A DNA stretch of 7,438 bases from DATDRS01 sp035291605 (GCA_035291605.1 DATDRS010000078.1:1-7438), one strand, 5' to 3'. Numbered from the stretch's first letter, positions 1-6,381 are shown. Translations and numbers: made by a program. Notes: generated from the letters alone by a model not told the origin.

Positions 1-180
1 GAACGCGACGCGCTCGACGCCCGGTGGGTGTACTACTCCATCAATCGCAAAGCTCTCGACGAACTCAACGAAATCTTCGGTATGTTCTTCGACCCTGCGC
101 GCATCAAGCCGCGCCGCCCGACGTGTGGCCCCCAGGGCGCGCTGGTTCGCGTCGGCGACATAGCAGTATTCGAACGGTGA
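1..180 (+). CDS. arsR: ArsR-family arsenic-responsive repressor, C-terminal part
   Basis: Frame 1 is open from the window edge to the TGA at 178-180 and gives 59 residues; the start and the DNA-binding winged helix lie outside the window. What is seen is the end of an ArsR/SmtB repressor: the WVYYSIN strand of the wing, a helix with ALDELNEIFG, then FFDPARIKPRRPTCGP, a tail style I associate with ArsR proteins linked to arsenic operons. The single visible cysteine, in PTCGP at about residue 47 of the fragment, could be an arsenite ligand, but this is inference. In this family the dimer binds the operon promoter and releases it when As(III) binds. It lies 39 bases upstream of arsD on the same strand, consistent with an autoregulated first gene. 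The identification rests on a short fragment and context. Confidence 0.8.
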   Translation, partial: ERDALDARWVYYSINRKALDELNEIFGMFFDPARIKPRRPTCGPQGALVRVGDIAVFER

Positions 181-198
181 CTTTTTTTGTCCGATTAC

Positions 199-214
199 TT
201 CAATGGAGATTGAA
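199..214 (+). promoter_or_regulatory. Perfect palindrome enclosing the arsD Shine-Dalgarno sequence
   Basis: TTCAATGGAGATTGAA is a perfect 6-bp inverted repeat around GGAG (205-208). GGAG is also the only plausible ribosome-binding site for arsD, 11 bases before the ATG at 220. As RNA it would be a small hairpin with the Shine-Dalgarno in the loop. As DNA it could be a short operator half-site pair. The palindrome is seen directly; its function is inferred. Confidence 0.45.
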
Positions 215-219
215 TTATC

Positions 220-579
220 ATGTCCCAGCCCGTTCCCCTCTTCGAAGCCACCCTCATGCAGACTCACACGGCGACGGTCGAACTGTTCGACCCGCCGATG
301 TGCTGCCCGACTGGCCTGTGCGGCCCAACCCTCGACCAGACCTTGCTCGACGTGAACGAGATGATCCTGACCCTTAAGGCCGAAGATGTGAGCATTGAGC
401 GTTACCAGATAACGAGCCACCCACAGGCCTTCCTCAACAATCCCGATGTCATGCGCCTCGTGCGCGAAAAACAGATGGCCGCCCTGCCCCTCACCGTCGT
501 GCGCGGGCGAGTGCTCAAAGTCGGCGCGTATCCCACGCTGGCCGAGGTCAGAGCCGCGCTGAATGGAGCCTCCGCATGA
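220..579 (+). CDS. arsD: ArsD arsenite metallochaperone
   Basis: 119 residues. ArsD passes As(III) to the ArsA ATPase in the cytoplasm and has weak repressor activity in some systems. The family signature is clear: FDPPMCCPTGLCGP at residues 23-36 supplies Cys28, Cys29 and Cys34, matching Cys12, Cys13 and Cys18 of the plasmid R773 protein, which form the transferable As(III) site. LPLTVVRGRVLKVGAYPT near residues 89-105 is the usual thioredoxin-fold second half. Compared with R773 ArsD the N-terminus is about 15 residues longer, and the C-terminal vicinal Cys pairs are absent. An in-frame ATG at 256 would give a more typical N-terminus but lacks a Shine-Dalgarno, whereas the ATG at 220 has GGAG upstream; I prefer 220. 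The stop overlaps the arsA start in ATGA (576-579), implying translational coupling. Confidence 0.93.
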   Translation: MSQPVPLFEATLMQTHTATVELFDPPMCCPTGLCGPTLDQTLLDVNEMILTLKAEDVSIERYQITSHPQAFLNNPDVMRLVREKQMAALPLTVVRGRVLKVGAYPTLAEVRAALNGASA

Positions 580-2456
580 CCCATTTCATCTTCTTCTCCG
601 GCAAAGGCGGCGTGGGCAAAACGTCAATGGCCTGCGCCACCGCCGTGCGCTACGCCGATGAGGGGAAACGCACCCTCATCGTCACCACAGACCCGGCCTC
701 CAACCTCGCCGACGTATTCGAGCAATCCATTGGCCACCAGATCACGCCCATTGCAGGTGTAGCCAATCTGTGGGCGATGGAGATTGACCCCGACCGCGCG
801 ACCGGGGAATACAAAGACCGCGCGCTGGCCCCCATTCGCGCCGCCTTCCCGCCCCCGATCGTCAAGGTGATGGAAGAGCAGATGAGCGGCCCGTGCACCT
901 CGGAAGTGGCCGCCTTCGACCGTTTCACCGACTTCCTCGACGCGCCCGCACAGAATGGCAACGCCTTTGACGTGGTCATATTCGACACCGCTCCCACCGG
1001 CCACACTCTGCGCCTGCTGGAATTGCCCGCCGAATGGAGCCAGTCCATTGACGCGGCCAGCGCCGGCAGCGGCCAGACCTGCATCGGCCCGGCGGCGGCC
1101 ATCCAGGACGCCAAGCGCAAGTACGAGCGCGCGCTGGCGACGATGCGTGACCCGGCGCAGACCACCTTCGTCTTCGTCTTGCATCCCGAAGCCATGGCGA
1201 TCAAAGAAACTCAGCGGGCCACCGCCGAGTTGGGCAAACTGGGCATTCACACCCACCAACTGATCATCAATGGCATCATCCCGCCGGAAGAAACCATCAA
1301 CCTGCTCTTCGCGGCGCGGGCGGAGATGCAGGCGCGTTATCTGAAGCAGATCGAAGCCGAACTCCCTCTTCCCGCTCGCCGCATGGTTCTCTTGCCGGGT
1401 GAGATCAAAGGCGTGGCCTGCCTGCGCGAGGTTGCGCGCATGTTCTTCGACGGTGTCAACGCATTCGTGACAGATCAACCTGCCTCAGGCTTGCCGGACG
1501 TCCGCGTCGAACCGCGCTCCTCCGCGTCCCAGATTCTGCCGCGCGTGATGCCGAACGGCTCTCGGCGCACGCTTTTCTTCGCCGGCAAAGGCGGTGTGGG
1601 CAAGACGGTCGCCTCGTGCCTCACGGCCGTTTGGCTGGCGCGACAGGGTTTGCATACGCTGTTGCTGACGACCGACCCGGCGGCACATCTCGGCGATGTG
1701 CTGGGCGCGCCGGTCGGGGACGACGTAGCGCCCGTCGAAGGCGTGCCGAATCTGTGGGCGGTCAAGATTGACCCGAAGGCCGCCGCCGAAACGTACAAAG
1801 CCCGCATCCTCGACGATGCCCGGCGGCGTGGTCGCCCGCCAGAGGCGATCAAAGTGATGGCCGAGGAACTCGACTCGCCCTGCACCGAAGAGATGGCGGC
1901 CTTTGACAAGTTCATTGACTACGCCTCACAGGACGAGTGGCAGGTCATCGTGTTCGACACCGCGCCCACCGGCCACACCCTGCGCCTGCTCGAACTGCCG
2001 ATAGACTGGAGCAAACAGATTGAGGTGAAAGTCTTCGCCACGGTGGACACAGCCGCCGCCGACGATGTCGCCAAACAGCGCTTCGCGCAGGTGATTGACA
2101 TGATGCGCGACCCGGCCCGCTGCACGTTTGCGTTTGTGATGTACCCAGAGTCCACGCCAATCCTCGAAGCCTACCGCGCCGCCGAGGAACTCCGCAGCGT
2201 GGGCATCGAGCCGGGGCTGGTCGTCGCTAATTTCCTCATCCCGCTGGAACAGGCCACCACGCCGTTTACCCGCGCCCGTCGCGCCATGCAGGAAAAGTAC
2301 CTGGTTGAGATTGCGCGGCGGTTCCCCGTTCCTATGCTGCGAATCCCGCTTCTGCCGCATGAAGTGAAAGGACTGGAGATGTTGATCGAACTGGGCGAGC
2401 GCATCTATGGCAACGGGCAGGCTATGCCCGAACCGTTGACCTTGCAGAGCATGTGA
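576..2456 (+). CDS. arsA: ArsA arsenite-stimulated ATPase, two-domain
   Basis: 626 residues, a full-length tandem ArsA (R773 ArsA is 583). ArsA hydrolyses ATP to energise As(III) efflux from the cytoplasm through a membrane permease. Half A1 has the P-loop GKGGVGKT at 9-16 and the DTAPTGHT signal-transduction motif at 137-144. Half A2 repeats both at 337-344 and 461-468. The three metalloid-site cysteines are present: Cys107 (SGPCTSE), Cys169 (QTCIGP) and Cys436 (DSPCTEE), matching Cys113, Cys172 and Cys422 of R773 ArsA. As in the family, A2 lacks a counterpart of Cys169. A linker of roughly 30 residues, around 300-332, joins the halves. Both nucleotide sites and the metal site look intact, so the protein should be functional. 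It starts inside the arsD stop codon, and its TGA is followed at once by the next ATG. Confidence 0.97.
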   Translation: MTHFIFFSGKGGVGKTSMACATAVRYADEGKRTLIVTTDPASNLADVFEQSIGHQITPIAGVANLWAMEIDPDRATGEYKDRALAPIRAAFPPPIVKVMEEQMSGPCTSEVAAFDRFTDFLDAPAQNGNAFDVVIFDTAPTGHTLRLLELPAEWSQSIDAASAGSGQTCIGPAAAIQDAKRKYERALATMRDPAQTTFVFVLHPEAMAIKETQRATAELGKLGIHTHQLIINGIIPPEETINLLFAARAEMQARYLKQIEAELPLPARRMVLLPGEIKGVACLREVARMFFDGVNAFVTDQPASGLPDVRVEPRSSASQILPRVMPNGSRRTLFFAGKGGVGKTVASCLTAVWLARQGLHTLLLTTDPAAHLGDVLGAPVGDDVAPVEGVPNLWAVKIDPKAAAETYKARILDDARRRGRPPEAIKVMAEELDSPCTEEMAAFDKFIDYASQDEWQVIVFDTAPTGHTLRLLELPIDWSKQIEVKVFATVDTAAADDVAKQRFAQVIDMMRDPARCTFAFVMYPESTPILEAYRAAEELRSVGIEPGLVVANFLIPLEQATTPFTRARRAMQEKYLVEIARRFPVPMLRIPLLPHEVKGLEMLIELGERIYGNGQAMPEPLTLQSM

Positions 2457-3023
2457 ATGGATAAGAAACTCATCGAACGTTATGATCTCGAATTGTTCAC
2501 CCCGCCGTGCGAGCCGGGCGCGGAGCGCTTCTCCGCCGTCGCCCGGCTCACGATTGACATCTCAGAAGTTCTGCCTTATCTCAACGCGACTCTTCGGGGC
2601 GCGGTCTACAACCGCGCGGCCAACGCGCTGACGTGGAAGAAGGGCGGGCACAACATCGCCTTTCACGCTTACCAGATCGCCACGAGCAACGTCGACGATC
2701 AGGAGGCGGCGAGGAAAGAGATCGAGGGACTGGTTGCGCTGGTCAACCGGACGTGGGAGCGCCGCGCCGAGATCACGCCCGACCACGAAACGCATCAGCG
2801 CCCGACGCCGATGGCGGTGTACAAACTCCTGCCGCAGACGAATTGCAAGCAGTGCGGCGAGCCGACCTGCTTCACGTTCGCGCTCAAACTGGCCGCCTCG
2901 CAGAAGCAGATCGCCGATTGCCCGCCGCTGCTTGAGCCGCCGTATGCGGAGAAACTCGCGGCGCTGCAGGCCATCGTCATCGAAGCGCCAGCCATTGGCT
3001 CACCGCCCAAAGGAGCGCCGTAG
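2457..3023 (+). CDS. Fe-S binding protein of unknown role in the ars operon
   Basis: 188 residues with no signal peptide or membrane segment, so probably cytoplasmic. Residues 1-115 form a domain I do not recognise functionally (LPYLNATLRGAVYN, LTWKKGGHNIAFH). Residues 123-160 carry LLPQTNCKQCGEPTCFTFA and a later Cys: Cys130, Cys133, Cys138 and Cys155 in the spacing CX2CX4CX16C. This matches the small [4Fe-4S] domain (PF04060 type) seen in corrinoid/acetyl-CoA synthase subunits and electron-transfer proteins. I recall similar proteins annotated only as '(Fe-S)-binding protein' beside ars genes; that is memory and unchecked. The ATG directly abuts the arsA stop, with only a weak Shine-Dalgarno, so translation is probably coupled. 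It sits between ArsA and ArsC and could donate electrons, sense As(III) or redox, or bind As(III); none of these is shown. Confidence 0.85.
   Translation: MDKKLIERYDLELFTPPCEPGAERFSAVARLTIDISEVLPYLNATLRGAVYNRAANALTWKKGGHNIAFHAYQIATSNVDDQEAARKEIEGLVALVNRTWERRAEITPDHETHQRPTPMAVYKLLPQTNCKQCGEPTCFTFALKLAASQKQIADCPPLLEPPYAEKLAALQAIVIEAPAIGSPPKGAP
3009..3015 (+). promoter_or_regulatory. Strong Shine-Dalgarno deciding the arsC GTG start
   Basis: AAAGGAG lies seven bases before the GTG at 3023, inside the 3' end of the Fe-S protein gene. This spacing, plus the protein beginning MKRKVLFLCTGNSCRS as expected for the family, fixes GTG as the start even though it overlaps the preceding TAG by one base. 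Confidence 0.75.
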
Positions 3024-3478
3024 TGAAACGCAAAGTCCTCTTCCTCTGCACTGGAAACTCCTGCCGCTCGCAAGTGGCCGAGGCCGTCGTCAACGCCCGG
3101 ATGGGCGACGAGTGGGAAGCCGTCAGCGCCGGGACGAAACCGACCGGTTACGTCCACCCCAATGCCCTGCGCGTCCTCCACGAAATCGGCATTGAACACG
3201 ACGGGCGCTCCAAGCACGCCGACGAATTCCGCACCGTGCCGTTCGATCTCGTGGTGACGGTGTGCGACTCGGCGGCGGAGGAGTGTCCGGTGTGGTTGCC
3301 TGTCCCCCGACCACCGGGAGGGGGAGGGCAGGGCAAGCGTGTCCACCTCGGCTTCCCCGATCCGGCCAAGGCCACCGGCACGGACGACGAAGTGATGGCC
3401 CTCTTCCGCGCCGTGCGCGATGACATCGCCCAAAAGGTGCCGGACTTGTTGCGTAAGATCACTACTCAAACTACTTGA
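3023..3478 (+). CDS. arsC: Thioredoxin-type arsenate reductase ArsC (LMW phosphatase fold)
   Basis: 151 residues, starting at GTG. It reduces arsenate to arsenite using a low-molecular-weight tyrosine-phosphatase fold and a cysteine relay normally re-reduced by thioredoxin. The loop CTGNSCRS places the nucleophile at Cys9 (with Cys14 and Arg15). Cys81 and Cys88 in VCDSAAEECP have the C-X6-C spacing of the Bacillus/Staphylococcus resolving pair, and FPDP supplies the acid at Asp113. All catalytic residues are therefore present. The oddity is a Pro/Gly-rich stretch, residues 93-104 (PVPRPPGGGGQG), directly after CPVWL, about nine residues longer than I expect. It is encoded by a GC-rich imperfect palindrome, and the reading frame is preserved. 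It lies in the mobile resolving-Cys loop region, so it may alter but need not abolish activity. Confidence 0.93.
   Translation: MKRKVLFLCTGNSCRSQVAEAVVNARMGDEWEAVSAGTKPTGYVHPNALRVLHEIGIEHDGRSKHADEFRTVPFDLVVTVCDSAAEECPVWLPVPRPPGGGGQGKRVHLGFPDPAKATGTDDEVMALFRAVRDDIAQKVPDLLRKITTQTT
3297..3330 (+). repeat. GC-rich imperfect palindrome inside arsC
   Basis: Bases 3297-3307 pair with 3320-3330 with nine Watson-Crick or wobble pairs before and after one G/A mismatch region: TGCC with GGCA, two T-G wobbles, then four C-G pairs, closing a loop at 3308-3319. It encodes the low-complexity Pro/Gly insertion in ArsC. It resembles the small GC-rich palindromes dispersed in some genomes, but only one copy is visible here. 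Confidence 0.5.
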
Positions 3479-3484
3479 AGTCAC

Positions 3485-3489
3485 AGGAG
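3485..3489 (+). promoter_or_regulatory. Shine-Dalgarno deciding the acr3 start
   Basis: AGGAG lies nine bases before the ATG at 3499. An in-frame TTG at 3475 would add eight residues but would place the Shine-Dalgarno inside the gene, so 3499 is the supported start. Confidence 0.75.
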
Positions 3490-3498
3490 ACACATACC

Positions 3499-4653
3499 AT
3501 GACCACATCTACAGAGGTTGCCATACCAACCACCGGCGTCACCCGGCGACTGTCCACCCTCGACCGCTACCTGACGCTGTGGATATTTCTGGCCATGGCC
3601 GTCGGCGTGGGCCTGGGCTACTTGTTCCCCGCCGCCGTGCAGAACCTCAACGAGGCCGTGTCGGTGGGCACGACGAATATCCCCATCGCGATCGGCCTGA
3701 TCCTGATGATGTACCCGCCGCTGGCGAAGGTGCGCTACGAGGAGCTGGGCGACGTCTTCCGCAACTGGAAGGTGCTGGGCCTATCGCTCCTCCAGAACTG
3801 GCTCATCGGCCCGATCCTGATGTTCGCGCTGGCGATCGTCTTTCTGCGCGGCTACCCGGAATACATGACCGGCCTGATCCTGATCGGCCTCGCCCGTTGT
3901 ATCGCCATGGTCATCGTGTGGAACGAATTGGCCCGGGGCGACACCGAATACGCCGCCGGGCTGGTCGCGTTCAACAGCCTGTTTCAAGTCTTCTTCTACA
4001 GCGTGTATGCCTACGTCTTCATCACCGTATTGCCGACGTGGTTCGGCATGTCGGGGAGCCTCGTGAAGATCACGATTGGCGAGATCGCCAAGAGCGTGTT
4101 CATCTACCTGGGCATCCCCTTCATCGCCGGATTTCTGACGCGCCTCGCGCTGATCCGGGCCAAAGGCAAGGAGTGGTATCACCGCATCTTCATCCCGCGC
4201 ATCAGCCCGCTCACGCTGGCGGCCTTGCTCTTCACCATCGTGGTCATGTTCAGCCTGAAGGGCAATCTCATCGTCACCATCCCGCTCGACGTGGTGCGGA
4301 TTGCCGTCCCGCTTCTGGCGTACTTCGTGCTGATGTTCCTGGTCAGTTTCTTCATGGGCCGGGCCGTCGGCGCGGACTATTCCAAGACGACGACGCTCGC
4401 GTTCACTGCGGCCAGCAATAACTTTGAACTGGCCATTGCCGTGGCGGTGGCGGTCTTTGGCCTCAACAGCGGCGCGGCCTTTGCCGCGGTGATTGGGCCA
4501 TTAATCGAAGTGCCGGTGATGATCGGCCTGGTCAACGTGGCCCTGGCGTTCCAGAAGCGCTACTTTGGGCAGCCGCTGACGGCGGCCTCTCCGCAGATGG
4601 TCCCGGCTGCGCCGGATGCCCGCTCGACTGCGGAGGAGACGGCCAGGCAGTAG
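3499..4653 (+). CDS. acr3: Acr3 arsenite permease
   Basis: 384 residues, an integral inner-membrane protein of the BART superfamily with about ten hydrophobic segments between residues 20 and 365. It exports arsenite, either driven by the proton gradient alone or together with ArsA. The family signature ARCIAMVIVWN contains Cys134, matching the essential cysteine of characterised Acr3 proteins (Cys138 in Alkaliphilus metalliredigens). AASNNFELAIAVAVA near residue 305 carries the conserved acidic residue, Glu310. Hydrophobic segments such as WIFLAMAVGVGLGYLF and LILMMYPPLAKV are typical. The hydrophilic tail after about residue 365 (PQMVPAAPDARSTAEETARQ) looks unstructured and cytoplasmic. Pairing Acr3 with ArsD/ArsA, rather than with ArsB, is known in several bacteria. 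Twenty bases separate it from arsC. Confidence 0.97.
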   Translation: MTTSTEVAIPTTGVTRRLSTLDRYLTLWIFLAMAVGVGLGYLFPAAVQNLNEAVSVGTTNIPIAIGLILMMYPPLAKVRYEELGDVFRNWKVLGLSLLQNWLIGPILMFALAIVFLRGYPEYMTGLILIGLARCIAMVIVWNELARGDTEYAAGLVAFNSLFQVFFYSVYAYVFITVLPTWFGMSGSLVKITIGEIAKSVFIYLGIPFIAGFLTRLALIRAKGKEWYHRIFIPRISPLTLAALLFTIVVMFSLKGNLIVTIPLDVVRIAVPLLAYFVLMFLVSFFMGRAVGADYSKTTTLAFTAASNNFELAIAVAVAVFGLNSGAAFAAVIGPLIEVPVMIGLVNVALAFQKRYFGQPLTAASPQMVPAAPDARSTAEETARQ

Positions 4654-4663
4654 CCAGGCACAG
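4642..4663 (+). repeat. 11-base tandem duplication at the acr3/usp junction
   Basis: GCCAGGCA occurs at 4642-4649 and again at 4653-4660, an 11-base period spanning the acr3 stop codon and ending just before the GTG of the next gene. It places AGG just before that start, a weak Shine-Dalgarno. It may be a simple slippage duplication. Confidence 0.4.
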
Positions 4664-5571
4664 TGTTCTCAAGCGTCCTTTTCCCGACCGATTTTTCCGC
4701 TTACGCCGATGCGGCGCTGGCCTGCCTGCCGGATCTGAAGTCTGCCGGGCTGCGCGAGGTGATCCTGCTCAGCGTGATCCGCAGCAGCGACGTTCCCTTG
4801 CCTGAAACCATTAACCGCGAAAGCCTGGAATACTGGCGCTGGAGCCTGGGTGAACGGTTGAACGTCGCCAGAATGGCGTTGGAAGGGAAAGGGCTACGGG
4901 TGCTGACCCGGATCGAGTATGGCAACGCGGCGGAGCAAATCGTGCGCGTCGCCGAGGATGAGGGTGTGGAAACAATCGTCCTAGGCGCGCAGGGGGTGAC
5001 GGCCGCCCAGGAGTTGTTGATTGGCAGCACCGCCTACGAGGTGATCCGCCGCGCCACCGTCCCGGTGCTGATCCAGAAGTTCCACGTCGTCCGCGAGCTG
5101 GGACACATCGAATGCCGCCGGGTATGCGCGCAGATGTTCACTCGCGTACTCCACCCCACCGACTTCTCCGATTGCGCGGACGCTGCGTTCCAGATTGCCA
5201 AGCGATTGAAGTCGGCGGGCACGGAAGAAGTGATCGTGCTGCACGTGCAGGACGAACGTGCGATGCGACACCGCCCGACGGAACAGATCGCCGAGTTCGA
5301 CCGGCAGGACGCCGAGCGGCTGGAGGCACTTTGCCGCGCGCTCAGGCTGTATGGGTTGCAGGCCCGCGCCGTGCTCCGTCATGGCATTCCCTTCCGCGAA
5401 ACGCTAAAGGTCGCGGACGAGGTTGACCCGTGCCTGATCGTCCTCGGCTCGCATGGCCGCAGCGCCGTGCAGGAAATGCTGTCTGGGAGCACCTTTGAAA
5501 ACGTGGTGCGCCTCAGCCGCCACCCGGTCTTAGTGGTGCAGCGACCACAGGAGAAAATGACACATGAATGA
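4663..5571 (+). CDS. Tandem universal stress protein (two UspA domains)
   Basis: 302 residues starting at GTG; the first codons FSSVLFPTDFS are the normal start of a Usp domain, which supports this start despite a weak Shine-Dalgarno. Two UspA domains run in series. Domain 1 (about 1-140) begins LFPTD (Asp10) and ends with G108-X2-G111-X9-G121-S. Domain 2 (about 158-297) begins MFTRVLHPTDFSDCADAA (Asp167) and ends with G262-X2-G265-X9-G275-S. Both therefore keep the ATP-binding Gly motif of the ATP-binding Usp class. The two halves are clearly related to each other, pointing to an old duplication and fusion. No membrane segment is visible, so it is a cytoplasmic protein, probably involved in stress signalling or survival; its exact role with arsenic is unknown. 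It follows acr3 by nine bases and overlaps the next gene by eight. Confidence 0.93.
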   Translation: MFSSVLFPTDFSAYADAALACLPDLKSAGLREVILLSVIRSSDVPLPETINRESLEYWRWSLGERLNVARMALEGKGLRVLTRIEYGNAAEQIVRVAEDEGVETIVLGAQGVTAAQELLIGSTAYEVIRRATVPVLIQKFHVVRELGHIECRRVCAQMFTRVLHPTDFSDCADAAFQIAKRLKSAGTEEVIVLHVQDERAMRHRPTEQIAEFDRQDAERLEALCRALRLYGLQARAVLRHGIPFRETLKVADEVDPCLIVLGSHGRSAVQEMLSGSTFENVVRLSRHPVLVVQRPQEKMTHE

Positions 5572-5962
5572 TTTTGCGCTCAATGAATTGGAACTCGCGC
5601 CGCCCAGCGTGGTGCGGCAGGCCGCGCGTGATTTTGCGGCTGCGCTGGCCGATACGCCGCAGTTCAAGGCGTTTGAAGAGGCCGGCGAGCGGCTGCGCCA
5701 CGACGAGGCTGCCCAACAGGCGATGGAGGCCTTCCAATCCAAACAGAACTCGCTGCAAGCCTTGCTCATGCTCAACGCCGTCAGCCCCGAAGAGCAGGCC
5801 GAATTGGAGCGGTTGCGAAACGCATTCCTGGCCGAGGCCTCGGTCGTCGCCTATTTGCAGGCCGAAGCCGATTTGCGCGCCTTGTGCCAGGCGACGGCTG
5901 ATGTGCTGTCCCAGGACGTTGGCTTGAATTTTGCCGCCGCCTGCGCCTCAGGCTGCTGCTGA
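5564..5962 (+). CDS. YlbF/YmcA-family protein with Cys-rich C-terminus (first copy)
   Basis: 132 residues, mostly alpha-helical and charged (VRQAARDFAAALADTPQFKAFEEA, then helices around 40-115), matching the Com_YlbF family (PF06133). The AGGAGA at 5549-5554, nine bases upstream, supports the ATG at 5564, which overlaps the usp stop by eight bases. In Bacillus, YlbF (RicF) and YmcA (RicA) join YaaT (RicT) in a complex that carries [4Fe-4S] clusters and affects RNA maturation, sporulation and competence. Here the protein ends ACASGCC, with Cys127, Cys131 and Cys132; these are candidate Fe-S or As(III) ligands. A YaaT homologue is not in the window. The function here is unknown; the family call is fairly secure. 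Confidence 0.8.
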   Translation: MNDFALNELELAPPSVVRQAARDFAAALADTPQFKAFEEAGERLRHDEAAQQAMEAFQSKQNSLQALLMLNAVSPEEQAELERLRNAFLAEASVVAYLQAEADLRALCQATADVLSQDVGLNFAAACASGCC

Positions 5963-5971
5963 GAGGGCGCT

Positions 5972-6364
5972 ATGAACACCGACAACGTTGCTCTTTCCCC
6001 GCAACTGCTGACCGCAACGGAAGCGCTGGCCGTCAACCTCCGCCAATCCGAGCCATTTGTGCTCTACCATCAGGCCCGTGATCTTCTGGAAGCCGACGCG
6101 CAGGCCCAGGCGTTGCTCCGGCAACTTTCCGAAGCTCAGGCCGACGTGCGCGCGCGAAGCGGACAAGCGCGCGGCGAGGTCACTCAGCATGACGTGGATC
6201 AACTGCGCGCCCTGCAGCGTATGGCACAGGCCAACCGCGTCATCATGGATTACGTCCGCACTCAGCAATTCGCCATTGACTACTGGCGCGAGGTCAATCG
6301 AGACGTCAGCGAGTTGCTGGGTGTTGACTTTGCCTCGCTTGCGAGGCGACCGGGGTGCTGCTAG
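5972..6364 (+). CDS. YlbF/YmcA-family protein with terminal Cys-Cys (second copy)
   Basis: 130 residues, the same helical family as the preceding gene: EPFVLYHQARDLLEADAQAQALLRQL corresponds to the helix pair of YlbF proteins, and the end DVSELLGVDFASLARRPGCC aligns with DVLSQDVGLNFAAACASGCC of the first copy. This suggests an ancient duplication, now strongly diverged. Only the terminal Cys129-Cys130 pair remains of the tail; the extra upstream Cys is missing. GAGAGG at 5961-5966 is the ribosome-binding site and lies on the stop of the first copy. By analogy with the RicA/RicF pair the two could form a heterodimer, which is inference. A perfect hairpin at 6332-6347 lies within the C-terminal codons. 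Confidence 0.75.
   Translation: MNTDNVALSPQLLTATEALAVNLRQSEPFVLYHQARDLLEADAQAQALLRQLSEAQADVRARSGQARGEVTQHDVDQLRALQRMAQANRVIMDYVRTQQFAIDYWREVNRDVSELLGVDFASLARRPGCC
6332..6347 (+). repeat. Perfect short hairpin near the 3' end of the second ylbF gene
   Basis: GCCTCGCTTGCGAGGC has 7-base arms (GCCTCGC/GCGAGGC) around TT. It lies 15 bases before the TAG and is not followed by a T-run, so it is not a classical terminator. It coincides with the codons SLARRP, where the two YlbF tails differ. Confidence 0.45.
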
Positions 6365-6370
6365 AGCGCC

Positions 6371-6375
6371 GGAGG
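6371..6375 (+). promoter_or_regulatory. Shine-Dalgarno deciding the FmdB-type gene start
   Basis: GGAGG is six bases before the ATG at 6382. The open frame extends upstream to a GTG at 6355, but the protein start MPLYDFQC is the invariant beginning of this family, so 6382 is chosen. Confidence 0.75.
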
Positions 6376-6381
6376 TCAGAG

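Noticed and set aside
145..188. Possible terminator or attenuator: GTTCG/CGAAC arms before a run of seven T (182-188)
   Set aside because: The arms are only five bases with a 21-base loop, the T-run does not directly follow the stem, and the next gene follows at once in the same operon.
624..1478. A 284-codon open frame on the minus strand inside arsA
   Set aside because: It is fully antisense to the well-supported ArsA frame, its translation has no recognisable domain, and long antisense frames are expected in GC-rich coding DNA.
3420..4421. A 333-codon plus-strand frame overlapping arsC and acr3
   Set aside because: The translation is Arg/Pro/His-rich without domain features and lies out of frame with the clear Acr3 protein; it is a shadow frame.
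5134..5571. Separate second universal stress gene starting at ATG 5134
   Set aside because: The frame is continuous with the first Usp domain and no stop lies between them; tandem Usp proteins of about 300 residues are common.
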